Positions 1 to 6,256 of a DNA stretch of 8,706 bases are shown one piece after another (position 1 is the first letter of the stretch; each line of letters opens with the position of its first letter). Made by a program: the position numbers and the translations under genes. The DNA comes from Pseudomonadota bacterium. GTDB lineage: Bacteria; Pseudomonadota; Gammaproteobacteria; Burkholderiales; Burkholderiaceae_B. The stretch spans positions 1 through 8,706 of the forward strand of contig JAEYZR010000047.1 of assembly GCA_023427945.1 (NCBI GenBank). Direction: 5' to 3'. Under the pieces are notes generated by a model that saw only the letters and a program-made list of their open reading frames with translations, did no database searches and was not told the origin of the DNA.

Positions 1-135
1 GCACACGGCAAGGTGGTGAAGCTGGGTGGACAGTTCTCGGTAGCCGAGGCACGCGTGCTGGACGCCGAAGGCAAGCTGGTTGCCAGCGGACGAGGCGTCT
101 ACCTCACGCCCAAACCCACGCTCGCCCAGGGTTGA
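1..135 (+). CDS. PaaI-family hotdog acyl-CoA thioesterase (C-terminal end only)
   Basis: Frame 1 is open from the first base to a TGA at 133-135, giving the last 44 residues of a protein that begins upstream of the window. The stretch GKVVKLGGQFSVAEARVLDAEGKLVASG followed by RGVYL matches the closing beta strands of PaaI-type hotdog thioesterases, where a 'D.EGKLVA.G.G.Y' strand pair ends the fold. Members of this family hydrolyse acyl-CoA or phenylacetyl-CoA-type thioesters in the cytoplasm, often to release CoA trapped in dead-end intermediates. The catalytic Asp/Asn region is outside the window, so activity cannot be judged. The stop lies 3 nt before the VOC gene, so the two are almost certainly co-transcribed and translationally linked. 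The family call rests on a short tail. Confidence 0.72.
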   Translation, partial: AHGKVVKLGGQFSVAEARVLDAEGKLVASGRGVYLTPKPTLAQG

Positions 136-138
136 ATC

Positions 139-984
139 ATGGCGGCACTGGATCTTGACCATCTGGTCATCAACACGCGCTTTGACACGCTGGCCGCCGA
201 GGACCTCTTCCGGCAGTTGGGCTTCACGCTCACGCCGCGAGGCCATCATGCCTTCGGTTCGGTCAACCACCTGATGGTGTTTGGCAACGACTACCTCGAA
301 CTGATCGGCCTGCCCGAAGAAGGCACGGTGTTGCGCCAGGAAATCCTGGACAGCCCAAGCGGCATCGATGGGCTGGTGTTCCAGGCGCGCGATGCCGATT
401 CAGTGCATACCTGGTTGACCGAACGCGGCCTGCCCATCCAGCCGCTGCACGCCTTCACCCGCCCGGTGCAGATCGACGGCCAGACATTCGACGCCTCGTT
501 TCGTACGGTGCGGTTCCAGCCCGGCTATTTTCCCGCAGGCCGTGTGTACTTCTGCCAGCACGAAACCCCCGAACTGATCTGGCGTCGCACGTGGCAGAAG
601 CATGCCAACCAGGCACGCAGACTGGCTGGCCTGGCCATCGTCAGCGGCGATCCTGCCAACGATGCCGAGAAGTACGCCGATGTGGCGCAAGGCACTGCGG
701 TGCGGGACTCCAACGGCGTGTACCGCATCCACGGCCGCCAGCATGCGCTGGTGGTGTATAGCCACGAGGCATACCAGGCGCGCTACGGCGATCTGGCGTG
801 CGAGCGACGCCCCGCCTTCTTTGGGGCCATCGGCGTGGGAGTGGAATCGCCGGTTCCGCTGCGCGCTGCGCTCCAACGGCTGGGCAGTCGGGTGCAGTAC
901 CGCCTGACACCTGGACGCACGACGCTACGCATACCCGAATTCAATACTCTGCTGGATTTTCTCCATGGCGACGACGACCTTTGA
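139..984 (+). CDS. VOC-superfamily glyoxalase-like protein
   Basis: This 281-residue soluble protein resembles the Glyoxalase_3 / glyoxalase-like branch of the vicinal oxygen chelate superfamily, whose members are metal-dependent isomerases, lyases or dioxygenases. The N-terminal LDLDHLVIN gives the usual first beta strand with a candidate metal-ligand His8. DYLELIGL carries a candidate ligand Glu54, and RVYFCQHETPELIW (about 136-148) carries His141 and the strand typical of this branch. A second weaker module begins near residue 162 (AGLAIVSGDPANDAEKYA) and runs to the C-terminus. The ATG at 139 is preceded by AGGG at 128-131 with a 7-nt spacer. The 3' end overlaps the ligase start by 20 nt, so the two are coupled. 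The reaction is unknown. Its place between a thioesterase and an acyl-CoA ligase suggests it acts on the imported compound or its CoA ester. The ligand assignments are inferred. Confidence 0.85.
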   Translation: MAALDLDHLVINTRFDTLAAEDLFRQLGFTLTPRGHHAFGSVNHLMVFGNDYLELIGLPEEGTVLRQEILDSPSGIDGLVFQARDADSVHTWLTERGLPIQPLHAFTRPVQIDGQTFDASFRTVRFQPGYFPAGRVYFCQHETPELIWRRTWQKHANQARRLAGLAIVSGDPANDAEKYADVAQGTAVRDSNGVYRIHGRQHALVVYSHEAYQARYGDLACERRPAFFGAIGVGVESPVPLRAALQRLGSRVQYRLTPGRTTLRIPEFNTLLDFLHGDDDL

Positions 985-2491
985 CGCATTCAATCTGGGC
1001 GCGTTGACCCCCACCGGAACCGACCCCGAGCGCTTGGCACTGATTGCGCTTGACGAAGCCGGCAAAGAAACCCGCTACACGTACGGCGAACTCGATCGAC
1101 AGGCGCAGGCCGTCGCACGTGGTCTCGCTCGACGCCAGATTCATCGCGGGCAGACCATCGCCGTGCTGTCAGCGAACTGCGCCCAGTTTCTGGTGTTGCT
1201 GCTGGGTGCGCTGCGCGCCGGCGTCAGCGTGACGCCCGTGAATTACAAGTTTCCAAAAACACTCTCCGACCTCGTGATCGAGGACAGCGGCGCGAGCTGC
1301 GTCTTTACCGATGCAGCACGCGCCGCACAAGCGCCTGAGGGGTTGCCCAGCGTGATCTTCGGCGCACAAGGCGACGAAGGCTTCGACGCGTTTCTGGACC
1401 CGGGCGTTTTCCCCCCCATCGTTCCTGCACCCGACGAACGCGCATTGCTGCTCTACACATCCGGGTCCACTGGCCGGCCCAAGGGCGTAAGCCTGACGCA
1501 CAGCAGCCATCTCTGGGTCGTCAAGACACGGCTTGGCGAACAGGATCTGTCGGACCAGCGTTATCTGATCGCGGCGCCCATGTATCACATGAATGCCCTG
1601 GCGCTTTGCCAACTGGCGCTGGCCGGCGCCAGCACCATCATCCTGATGCCGCAATTCGACGCGAAGGGATACATCAGGGCCACCAGCCGTTATCGCGCAA
1701 CCTGGCTGACTTCGGTTCCACCCATGATGGCCATGCTGCTGCGGGAACACGAAACACTGGCACAGGCCGACCTTTCGTCGGTGCAGGTCGTACGCATGGG
1801 TTCAGCACCTGTGAGCGAGGCCTTGCTGGCGGCAATCCGTGCGGCCATGCCACACGCCCGCATCGTCAATGCCTACGGCACCACCGAAGGCGGGCCGATT
1901 GCGTTCGGGACACACCCCGAGGGTATACCGCAACCCGAACTGTCGATTGGCTACGCTCATGCGCAGGTTCAGGTGCGACTGATCGATGCCAACGGACAAT
2001 CTGCCGATCAGGGCGTCCTGCATCTGAAAAGCCCTGGCGTCATGGCCGGCTATCACAACCGCCCCGACATAAAAACAGCGATCACGCCTGATGGCTATTA
2101 CGTGACCGGGGATGTCCTCCGACGCGATGCGCAAGGCTTCTACTACTTCGTCGGGCGCAACGACGACATGTTCGTATGTGGCGGCGAAAACATCTTTCCG
2201 GGCGAAGTCGAAAAAGTCCTGGAGACGCATCCGGGCATCGAACAAGCGTGCGTCATCGCAGTTCCCGACGCTATCAAGGGCCACAAGCCGGTGGCGTTTG
2301 TCGTGCTCGCCGAAGGCGCTGCGCTGGACGCGGCGGCCATCAAATCATACGTACTGCAGCATGCGCCTGCCTACCAGCATCCCCGCCACGTCTGGATCGT
2401 GCCAGCCCTGCCACTGGCCTCCACCGGCAAGGTAGACCGCCACGAACTCAAACGCCGCGCACTTGACGCCATCGCGCAGGTGGCAGCATGA
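965..2491 (+). CDS. Class I adenylate-forming acyl-CoA ligase (AMP-binding)
   Basis: This 508-residue enzyme has the standard ANL-superfamily motif order and usual length. It has the phosphate-binding loop YTSGSTGRPKG (164-174), an A4-type YHMN (207-210), the A5 motif YGTTE (304-308), TGD (381-383), the hinge GRNDD (397-401) leading into GGENIFPGEVE, and the C-terminal STGK with catalytic Lys489. Enzymes of this type form an acyl-AMP from a carboxylic acid and ATP, then transfer the acyl group to CoA in the cytoplasm. All core residues are present, so it should be active. The acid (aromatic, fatty or other) cannot be assigned by eye. Cys405 sits just before the GGEN motif, where Ser, Lys or Arg is more common. 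The ATG at 965 overlaps the end of the VOC gene by 20 nt and has only a weak upstream site, which suggests translational coupling. Its TGA overlaps the ATPase start as ATGA. Confidence 0.95.
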   Translation: MATTTFDAFNLGALTPTGTDPERLALIALDEAGKETRYTYGELDRQAQAVARGLARRQIHRGQTIAVLSANCAQFLVLLLGALRAGVSVTPVNYKFPKTLSDLVIEDSGASCVFTDAARAAQAPEGLPSVIFGAQGDEGFDAFLDPGVFPPIVPAPDERALLLYTSGSTGRPKGVSLTHSSHLWVVKTRLGEQDLSDQRYLIAAPMYHMNALALCQLALAGASTIILMPQFDAKGYIRATSRYRATWLTSVPPMMAMLLREHETLAQADLSSVQVVRMGSAPVSEALLAAIRAAMPHARIVNAYGTTEGGPIAFGTHPEGIPQPELSIGYAHAQVQVRLIDANGQSADQGVLHLKSPGVMAGYHNRPDIKTAITPDGYYVTGDVLRRDAQGFYYFVGRNDDMFVCGGENIFPGEVEKVLETHPGIEQACVIAVPDAIKGHKPVAFVVLAEGAALDAAAIKSYVLQHAPAYQHPRHVWIVPALPLASTGKVDRHELKRRALDAIAQVAA

Positions 2492-3267
2492 CTCACACCG
2501 CCATGCTGGAAACACGCGCATTGTCCGTGACCTATCGCACACGGCGCGGCACTATCGATGCACTGCGGGAGATCGACCTGCGCATCGAGCCCGGCGAATT
2601 CGTGACCGTGCTCGGCCCCTCGGGTTGCGGCAAGTCCACGCTCCTGAAAATTGCTGCTGGCCTGCTTACCCCCAGCGCTGGCCAGATCATGCTGTCGGGA
2701 AAGCCGGTGAACGGTCCTCACGAAGACATCGGCATCGCATTCCAGAAGCCCACGCTAATGCCCTGGAAAACGGTGCTGGGCAACGTGATGCTGCCTTCCC
2801 ACACGCTGGGCCATGACATGCGCGCAGCGCGCACAAGGGCGCGTGAGCTTCTGGCATTGATGGGGTTGCAGGATTTTGCCGACAACTATCCGAACGAACT
2901 GTCTGGAGGCATGCAACAGCGCGTGGGACTGGCGCGCATGCTGCAACGCGACCCAAAGCTGCTGTTGATGGACGAACCCTTCGCAGCGCTGGACGCCATG
3001 ACCCGGGAAACGCTGACGCTGGAGCTGCAGCGCATCTGGCTCAAGCAACGCAAGTCGGTGCTGTTCATCACCCACAGCATTGCCGAAGCGGTGTTTCTGT
3101 CGGATCGTGTGCTGGTCATGTCGCCCCGTCCTGGCCGGCTGATCGAGGACTTTCGGGTTCCACTGGATCGCCCCCGCACGCTGGACACCATGTCCTCGCC
3201 CGGGTTCGTGGACGCCGTGCGTCACCTCAGACATCATTTTTCAGGAGAGGCGGCGTGCAACGTCTGA
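2488..3267 (+). CDS. ABC importer ATPase, nitrate/sulfonate/taurine (SsuB/TauB) type
   Basis: This 259-residue nucleotide-binding subunit has every ABC motif intact. It has Walker A GPSGCGKST (43-51), Q-loop Gln86 in AFQKPTLMPW, signature LSGGMQQR (138-145), Walker B LLLMDEP (158-164), the D-loop AALDAMTRE and switch His196 in FITHSIAEAVFLSDRV. The phrase MSPRPGRLIEDF and the overall length match the SsuB/TauB/NrtD branch, whose members power import of sulfonates, nitrate, aromatic acids or thiamine precursors. It would form a dimer on the inner face of the membrane with two copies of the next gene's product. The ATG at 2488 shares an ATGA overlap with the ligase stop, and the 3' end overlaps the permease gene by 13 nt. 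The family is certain. The substrate is not, because it depends on the binding proteins. Confidence 0.96.
   Translation: MTHTAMLETRALSVTYRTRRGTIDALREIDLRIEPGEFVTVLGPSGCGKSTLLKIAAGLLTPSAGQIMLSGKPVNGPHEDIGIAFQKPTLMPWKTVLGNVMLPSHTLGHDMRAARTRARELLALMGLQDFADNYPNELSGGMQQRVGLARMLQRDPKLLLMDEPFAALDAMTRETLTLELQRIWLKQRKSVLFITHSIAEAVFLSDRVLVMSPRPGRLIEDFRVPLDRPRTLDTMSSPGFVDAVRHLRHHFSGEAACNV
3243..3250 (+). promoter_or_regulatory. Ribosome binding site for the GTG-started permease gene
   Basis: AGGAGAGG lies inside the 3' end of the ATPase gene. Its AGGAG core is 7 nt before GTG at 3255. This is the strongest Shine-Dalgarno match in the operon and decides the unusual GTG start, because the permease frame has no ATG close by. 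Confidence 0.75.
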
Positions 3268-4049
3268 CATCAGTGCTTTATCCCACCATCACACTGGCCA
3301 TCATCGTTGCAGTCTGGCATGTCTCGATCGACCTGTTCGATGTGCCCGACTACATCCTGCCCAGGCCGTGGTCCGTCGCACTGACCCTGTACAGCGGTTT
3401 TGCCGACGGCTCGATCTGGCGACACATCGCCTACACGCTGGCAGCCACCGGCATTGGCTACGTCGTGGGCAGCGTACTGGCGCTCATCATGGGTGCCTTG
3501 CTGGCCGAATCGCGCACCTTCGAAAAGTTCGTCTATCCCCTGCTGGTCGCGATCCAGGCCACGCCAAAAGTCGCCCTGGCACCCCTCATCCTGGTGTGGT
3601 TCGGCTTTGGCATCGCGTCCAAGGTGGTGCTGGTGGTGCTGATCTGCTTCTTCCCGCTGTTCGTCAACACGGTGGTCGGCATCAAGCGGGTGGACCCCGA
3701 TCTGGTCGACGCCTGCAAGGCCTTCTCGGCCTCGCGCTGGTACATCTTCCGCTACGTCAAGTTGCCCGCGGCCGCAGGCGATATCTTTGCCGGGCTACAG
3801 ATCGGCGTGGCACTGGCGCTCATCGGAACCGTAGTCGGCGAACTGGTGTCTTCCGAAGCCGGGCTGGGTTATCTGATCGGATCGGCAGCGGTCAACCTGA
3901 ATGTCAGCGTCATGTTCTCCGGCGTGTTTCTCCTGGCGGTCATTGGTGTCGCTGGTGCACAGACCGTACGGGCACTGCACCGCCGTGTGGTTTTCTGGGA
4001 AGCGTCACGCAGCGTGCAGTCGCGCACGGTGACGACCCTTACGCCCTGA
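3255..4049 (+). CDS. ABC importer permease, SsuC/TauC type
   Basis: This 264-residue inner-membrane protein has about six hydrophobic segments (roughly 9-28, 57-85, 95-116, 119-141, 178-199 and 216-238). It carries the BPD_transp_1 cytoplasmic coupling loop DACKAFSASRWYIFRYVKLP (152-171), which aligns with the EAA---G---------I-LP motif that docks onto the ATPase. Here the usual EAA is DAC and the conserved glycine is Ser158. The segment QATPKVALAPLILVWFGFG (101-119) is typical of SsuC/TauC/NrtB permeases. The start is GTG, chosen because of the strong site at 3243-3250, and it overlaps the ATPase gene by 13 nt. A homodimer would form the import channel. Only one permease gene is present, as is normal for this subfamily. 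A 48-nt gap separates it from the first binding-protein gene. Confidence 0.95.
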   Translation: MQRLTSVLYPTITLAIIVAVWHVSIDLFDVPDYILPRPWSVALTLYSGFADGSIWRHIAYTLAATGIGYVVGSVLALIMGALLAESRTFEKFVYPLLVAIQATPKVALAPLILVWFGFGIASKVVLVVLICFFPLFVNTVVGIKRVDPDLVDACKAFSASRWYIFRYVKLPAAAGDIFAGLQIGVALALIGTVVGELVSSEAGLGYLIGSAAVNLNVSVMFSGVFLLAVIGVAGAQTVRALHRRVVFWEASRSVQSRTVTTLTP

Positions 4050-4060
4050 CCGGGCTGGAC

Positions 4061-4077
4061 GTGCCCGACGTGGGCAT
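4061..4077 (+). other. Small hairpin between permease and binding-protein genes
   Basis: TGCCC (4062-4066) and GGGCA (4072-4076) form a perfect 5-bp stem around the loop GACGT, with a possible extra G-U pair at 4061/4077. No T-run follows, so it is not a rho-independent terminator. Its place in the only gap between the importer core and the binding-protein genes would suit an RNA-processing or stabilising element, since binding proteins are usually made in excess of the core. A five-pair stem also occurs often by chance. Confidence 0.25.
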
Positions 4078-4097
4078 ATGCATGGAGCTGGAAACAA

Positions 4098-5213
4098 ATG
4101 AGAGCACTCAAACGTCGTCACCCCCTGCGCGTTACGATTACCCACCCCCTCTGCAGCGCAATGCTGCTCGTCATGATGACGATGGGCGTGTCGGCTCAAG
4201 CCGCAGATGACGTCAGCGTCGGCCTGAACATTCCGCAGACCGTGGTCGATGGAAGCATCTACGCCGCCGCCGACGCACTGGGTTACTTCAAGGAAGAAGA
4301 CCTCAACGTTCGCACGGTCGTCTTCCAGGGAGCCGGGGCACTGCTGCCGCAAGTCGCCTCCAGGAAGGTCACGCTCGGCTTCCCGATGCCTGAGCCGGTA
4401 CTGGCGTCATACGAACCGGGCAAGACACCCCTGCCGGTTCAGTACATCTACAACGCACGCCCATCAGGCGGCATGGAAATCGCCGTGCTGGCGTCCTCGC
4501 CGATCCATTCTCTGCCCGAACTCAAGGGCAAGAAAATCGGCGTGGGCGCCCTGACCTGGGCATCCATTCCACAGACGCGGGGCTTGCTGCGCACCCAGGG
4601 TCTCAAGCCCGAAAGCGATGTCGAAATCGTGGCCGTGGGTGCCTTGGGCGCGGGCTTTCTCGCACTGCGCGAGGGCCGTGTGGATGCGCTGAACTTCAAC
4701 AACAGTTGGCACGACATGCTGGAGTTGACCGGCACGAAGATCCGCCGTCTCCCTTACCCCGATGCGTTCGGCGACATGGTGGGCAACGGCTTCGTTGCCC
4801 ATGTGGACACCATCACCAACAATCCCAAGCTGCTCGAACGGTTCGGGCGCGCCTTCACCAAGGCAACCATCGCCTGCGAAGCCAACCCCGGCTTTTGCGT
4901 GGACGCGTTCTACCGCAGCTACCCAGAGAATCGTCCCCGTGCCGACGAGCTGGACGCCAAACGTGCCGAGGCCGTTGCCTTGCTCGGGCGACGCCTCAAG
5001 CGACTGCTGCACACGGCAGACGGAAGCAATCGTGTTCCCGGTCAGTACGACCTCGCCCCCATCGCACAGTATGTCGCGCTGATGCACCAGGCAGGCGAAT
5101 TCAGCGTGCCTGACGTCCCGCTGGACAAGATCTTCTCAAACGCACTGGTCGAGGGCTTCAACCGCTTCGATGCCGATGCCGTACGTGCGCAGGCGCGCGC
5201 CGCCACCCTCTGA
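4098..5213 (+). CDS. Periplasmic substrate-binding protein 1 of ABC importer (NMT1/THI5-like)
   Basis: This 371-residue exported protein resembles the NMT1/SsuA-like solute-binding family. A Sec signal peptide is clear: basic N-region (MRALKRRHPLR), hydrophobic core SAMLLVMMTMGV and a probable cut after AQA (residue 35). There is no lipobox cysteine at the cut, so it should be free in the periplasm. Family hallmarks are VGLNIPQTVVDGSIYAAADALGYFKEEDLNV (41-71), the hinge region SLPELKGKKIGVG (138-150), and a second-lobe stretch with REGRVDALNF (191-200). Two cysteines in the mature protein, Cys260 and Cys267, could form a disulfide. The C-terminal part from about residue 250 is longer than in the second binding protein. 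The ATG at 4098 has GGAG at 4084-4087 (10-nt spacer), and later Met codons would remove the basic N-region. The ligand is unknown; an organic acid used by the upstream ligase is the simplest inference. Confidence 0.9.
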   Translation: MRALKRRHPLRVTITHPLCSAMLLVMMTMGVSAQAADDVSVGLNIPQTVVDGSIYAAADALGYFKEEDLNVRTVVFQGAGALLPQVASRKVTLGFPMPEPVLASYEPGKTPLPVQYIYNARPSGGMEIAVLASSPIHSLPELKGKKIGVGALTWASIPQTRGLLRTQGLKPESDVEIVAVGALGAGFLALREGRVDALNFNNSWHDMLELTGTKIRRLPYPDAFGDMVGNGFVAHVDTITNNPKLLERFGRAFTKATIACEANPGFCVDAFYRSYPENRPRADELDAKRAEAVALLGRRLKRLLHTADGSNRVPGQYDLAPIAQYVALMHQAGEFSVPDVPLDKIFSNALVEGFNRFDADAVRAQARAATL

Positions 5214-5239
5214 CACCGACCGACTCACTGATCGAAACC

Positions 5240-5243
5240 AGGA
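5240..5243 (+). promoter_or_regulatory. Ribosome binding site fixing the start of the second binding-protein gene
   Basis: AGGA lies 10 nt before ATG 5254. It supports starting there rather than at the in-frame ATG at 5170, which lies inside the previous gene and would put 28 polar residues in front of the signal peptide. Confidence 0.5.
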
Positions 5244-5253
5244 CTTTCCCATC

Positions 5254-6252
5254 ATGAATATCTACTCTGCATTCAAACCCGTGTTGGCCATCGCAGCGTT
5301 GGTCGCCTCGGCGGGCCTGTTGTCTCCCGCGCACGCCGCCGAAAAGATCCGCATCGGGTATTGGCCCAGCGGACTCACCCTGGGCTATGGCTCGGTTCTC
5401 GAAGCGGGCGACTTCTTCAAGCAACAAGGACTGGAAGTCGAATACGTGCACTTCTCCGACGTCAACGGCACGACCCGGGCCATTGCCGCCAATGCCGTCG
5501 ATCTTGCGTTCGGTTCACCCGCAGCAGGTGCATTCAGCCTGGCCAGCGACGGTGTGCCCGTCAAGATCATTCTTGCCACACAGCCTGCGAACGTCGAGTT
5601 CGTCGTGCCAGCCGACTCACCCATCAATTCGCTGGCAGAGCTCAAAGGCAAAAAAATTGCCATGTCGCCAGCCGGCAGTTCGACGGCGGCCATCGCCAGT
5701 GCCGTATTGAAGCTGAACTACAAGCTGGACGCCACCGACTATTCGCTGATCCCCGGAAACGAAGGCCGCCTGGTGCAGTTCCTGTCACAGAAGGATGTCG
5801 ATGCCGCAGCACTCAGGAATGTGACGATCGCACAATTGACGGATCTGAAAGTGAAAAAGCTGGGCTCGTTCACCAGCGAGTGGCAAAAGCTCACGCAATC
5901 GAAAGGTGTGCCCTACAACGCAGTAGGCATTGTGCGTGCCGACTGGCTGGAAAAGAATCCCGAAGCAGCGACCAAAGCGGTCGTGGCCCTGCGCAAAGCC
6001 CTGGAGTTCGGCAGCAAGAACCCAGACCAGGTGATCGCAGCCGTACGCAAGGCCGCCAACCTGTCCGAAGCCGAAGCCAAAGTCTTCGCAGACCTGTGGG
6101 ATGAGAACTATCGAGTGTCCCTGACTGACGAAGACCAGGCCACGCTCAAACGCATGTTCGCAATATTCAAGGAGGGCGGCGTGCTCAAGGGCGAGCTGTC
6201 CGACGAGGTGTTCGACGTCCGCCCTTATCAAAATTCCTTGCGGGCAGAATGA
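5254..6252 (+). CDS. Periplasmic substrate-binding protein 2 of ABC importer (NMT1/SsuA-like)
   Basis: This is a 332-residue exported protein. MNIYSAFKPVLAIAALVASAGLLSPAHA is a standard Sec signal with the cut after AHA (residue 28); the mature protein starts AEKIRIGYWPSG. The body follows the nitrate/sulfonate/taurine binding-protein pattern: LEAGDFFKQQGLEVEYVHF (49-67), AIAANAVDLAFGSPAAG (76-92), then SLAELKGKKIAMSPAGSS (126-143) and QFLSQKDVDAAAL (175-187). The start at 5254 places the signal peptide at the N-terminus and follows AGGA at 5240-5243. It lies 40 nt after the first binding-protein gene but is clearly divergent from it in length and sequence, so it is not a recent tandem copy. 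It ends 4 nt before the stop codon of the convergent thioesterase gene. Two binding proteins could serve one importer with different ligands, or one could serve a transporter elsewhere. Confidence 0.92.
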   Translation: MNIYSAFKPVLAIAALVASAGLLSPAHAAEKIRIGYWPSGLTLGYGSVLEAGDFFKQQGLEVEYVHFSDVNGTTRAIAANAVDLAFGSPAAGAFSLASDGVPVKIILATQPANVEFVVPADSPINSLAELKGKKIAMSPAGSSTAAIASAVLKLNYKLDATDYSLIPGNEGRLVQFLSQKDVDAAALRNVTIAQLTDLKVKKLGSFTSEWQKLTQSKGVPYNAVGIVRADWLEKNPEAATKAVVALRKALEFGSKNPDQVIAAVRKAANLSEAEAKVFADLWDENYRVSLTDEDQATLKRMFAIFKEGGVLKGELSDEVFDVRPYQNSLRAE

Positions 6253-6256
6253 TGAC

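Noticed and set aside
400..876. A 158-codon - strand frame within the VOC gene
   Set aside because: No domain or ribosome site is visible, and the opposite strand encodes a well-supported VOC protein.
3368..4210. A 280-codon open frame on the + strand over the permease and start of binding protein 1
   Set aside because: Its translation is rich in Arg, His and Gly, with no membrane segments or motif. It is a shifted-frame shadow of the permease.
5170..5253. Upstream ATG extending binding protein 2 by 28 residues
   Set aside because: It lies inside the previous gene, has no good ribosome site and would bury the signal peptide behind a polar stretch.
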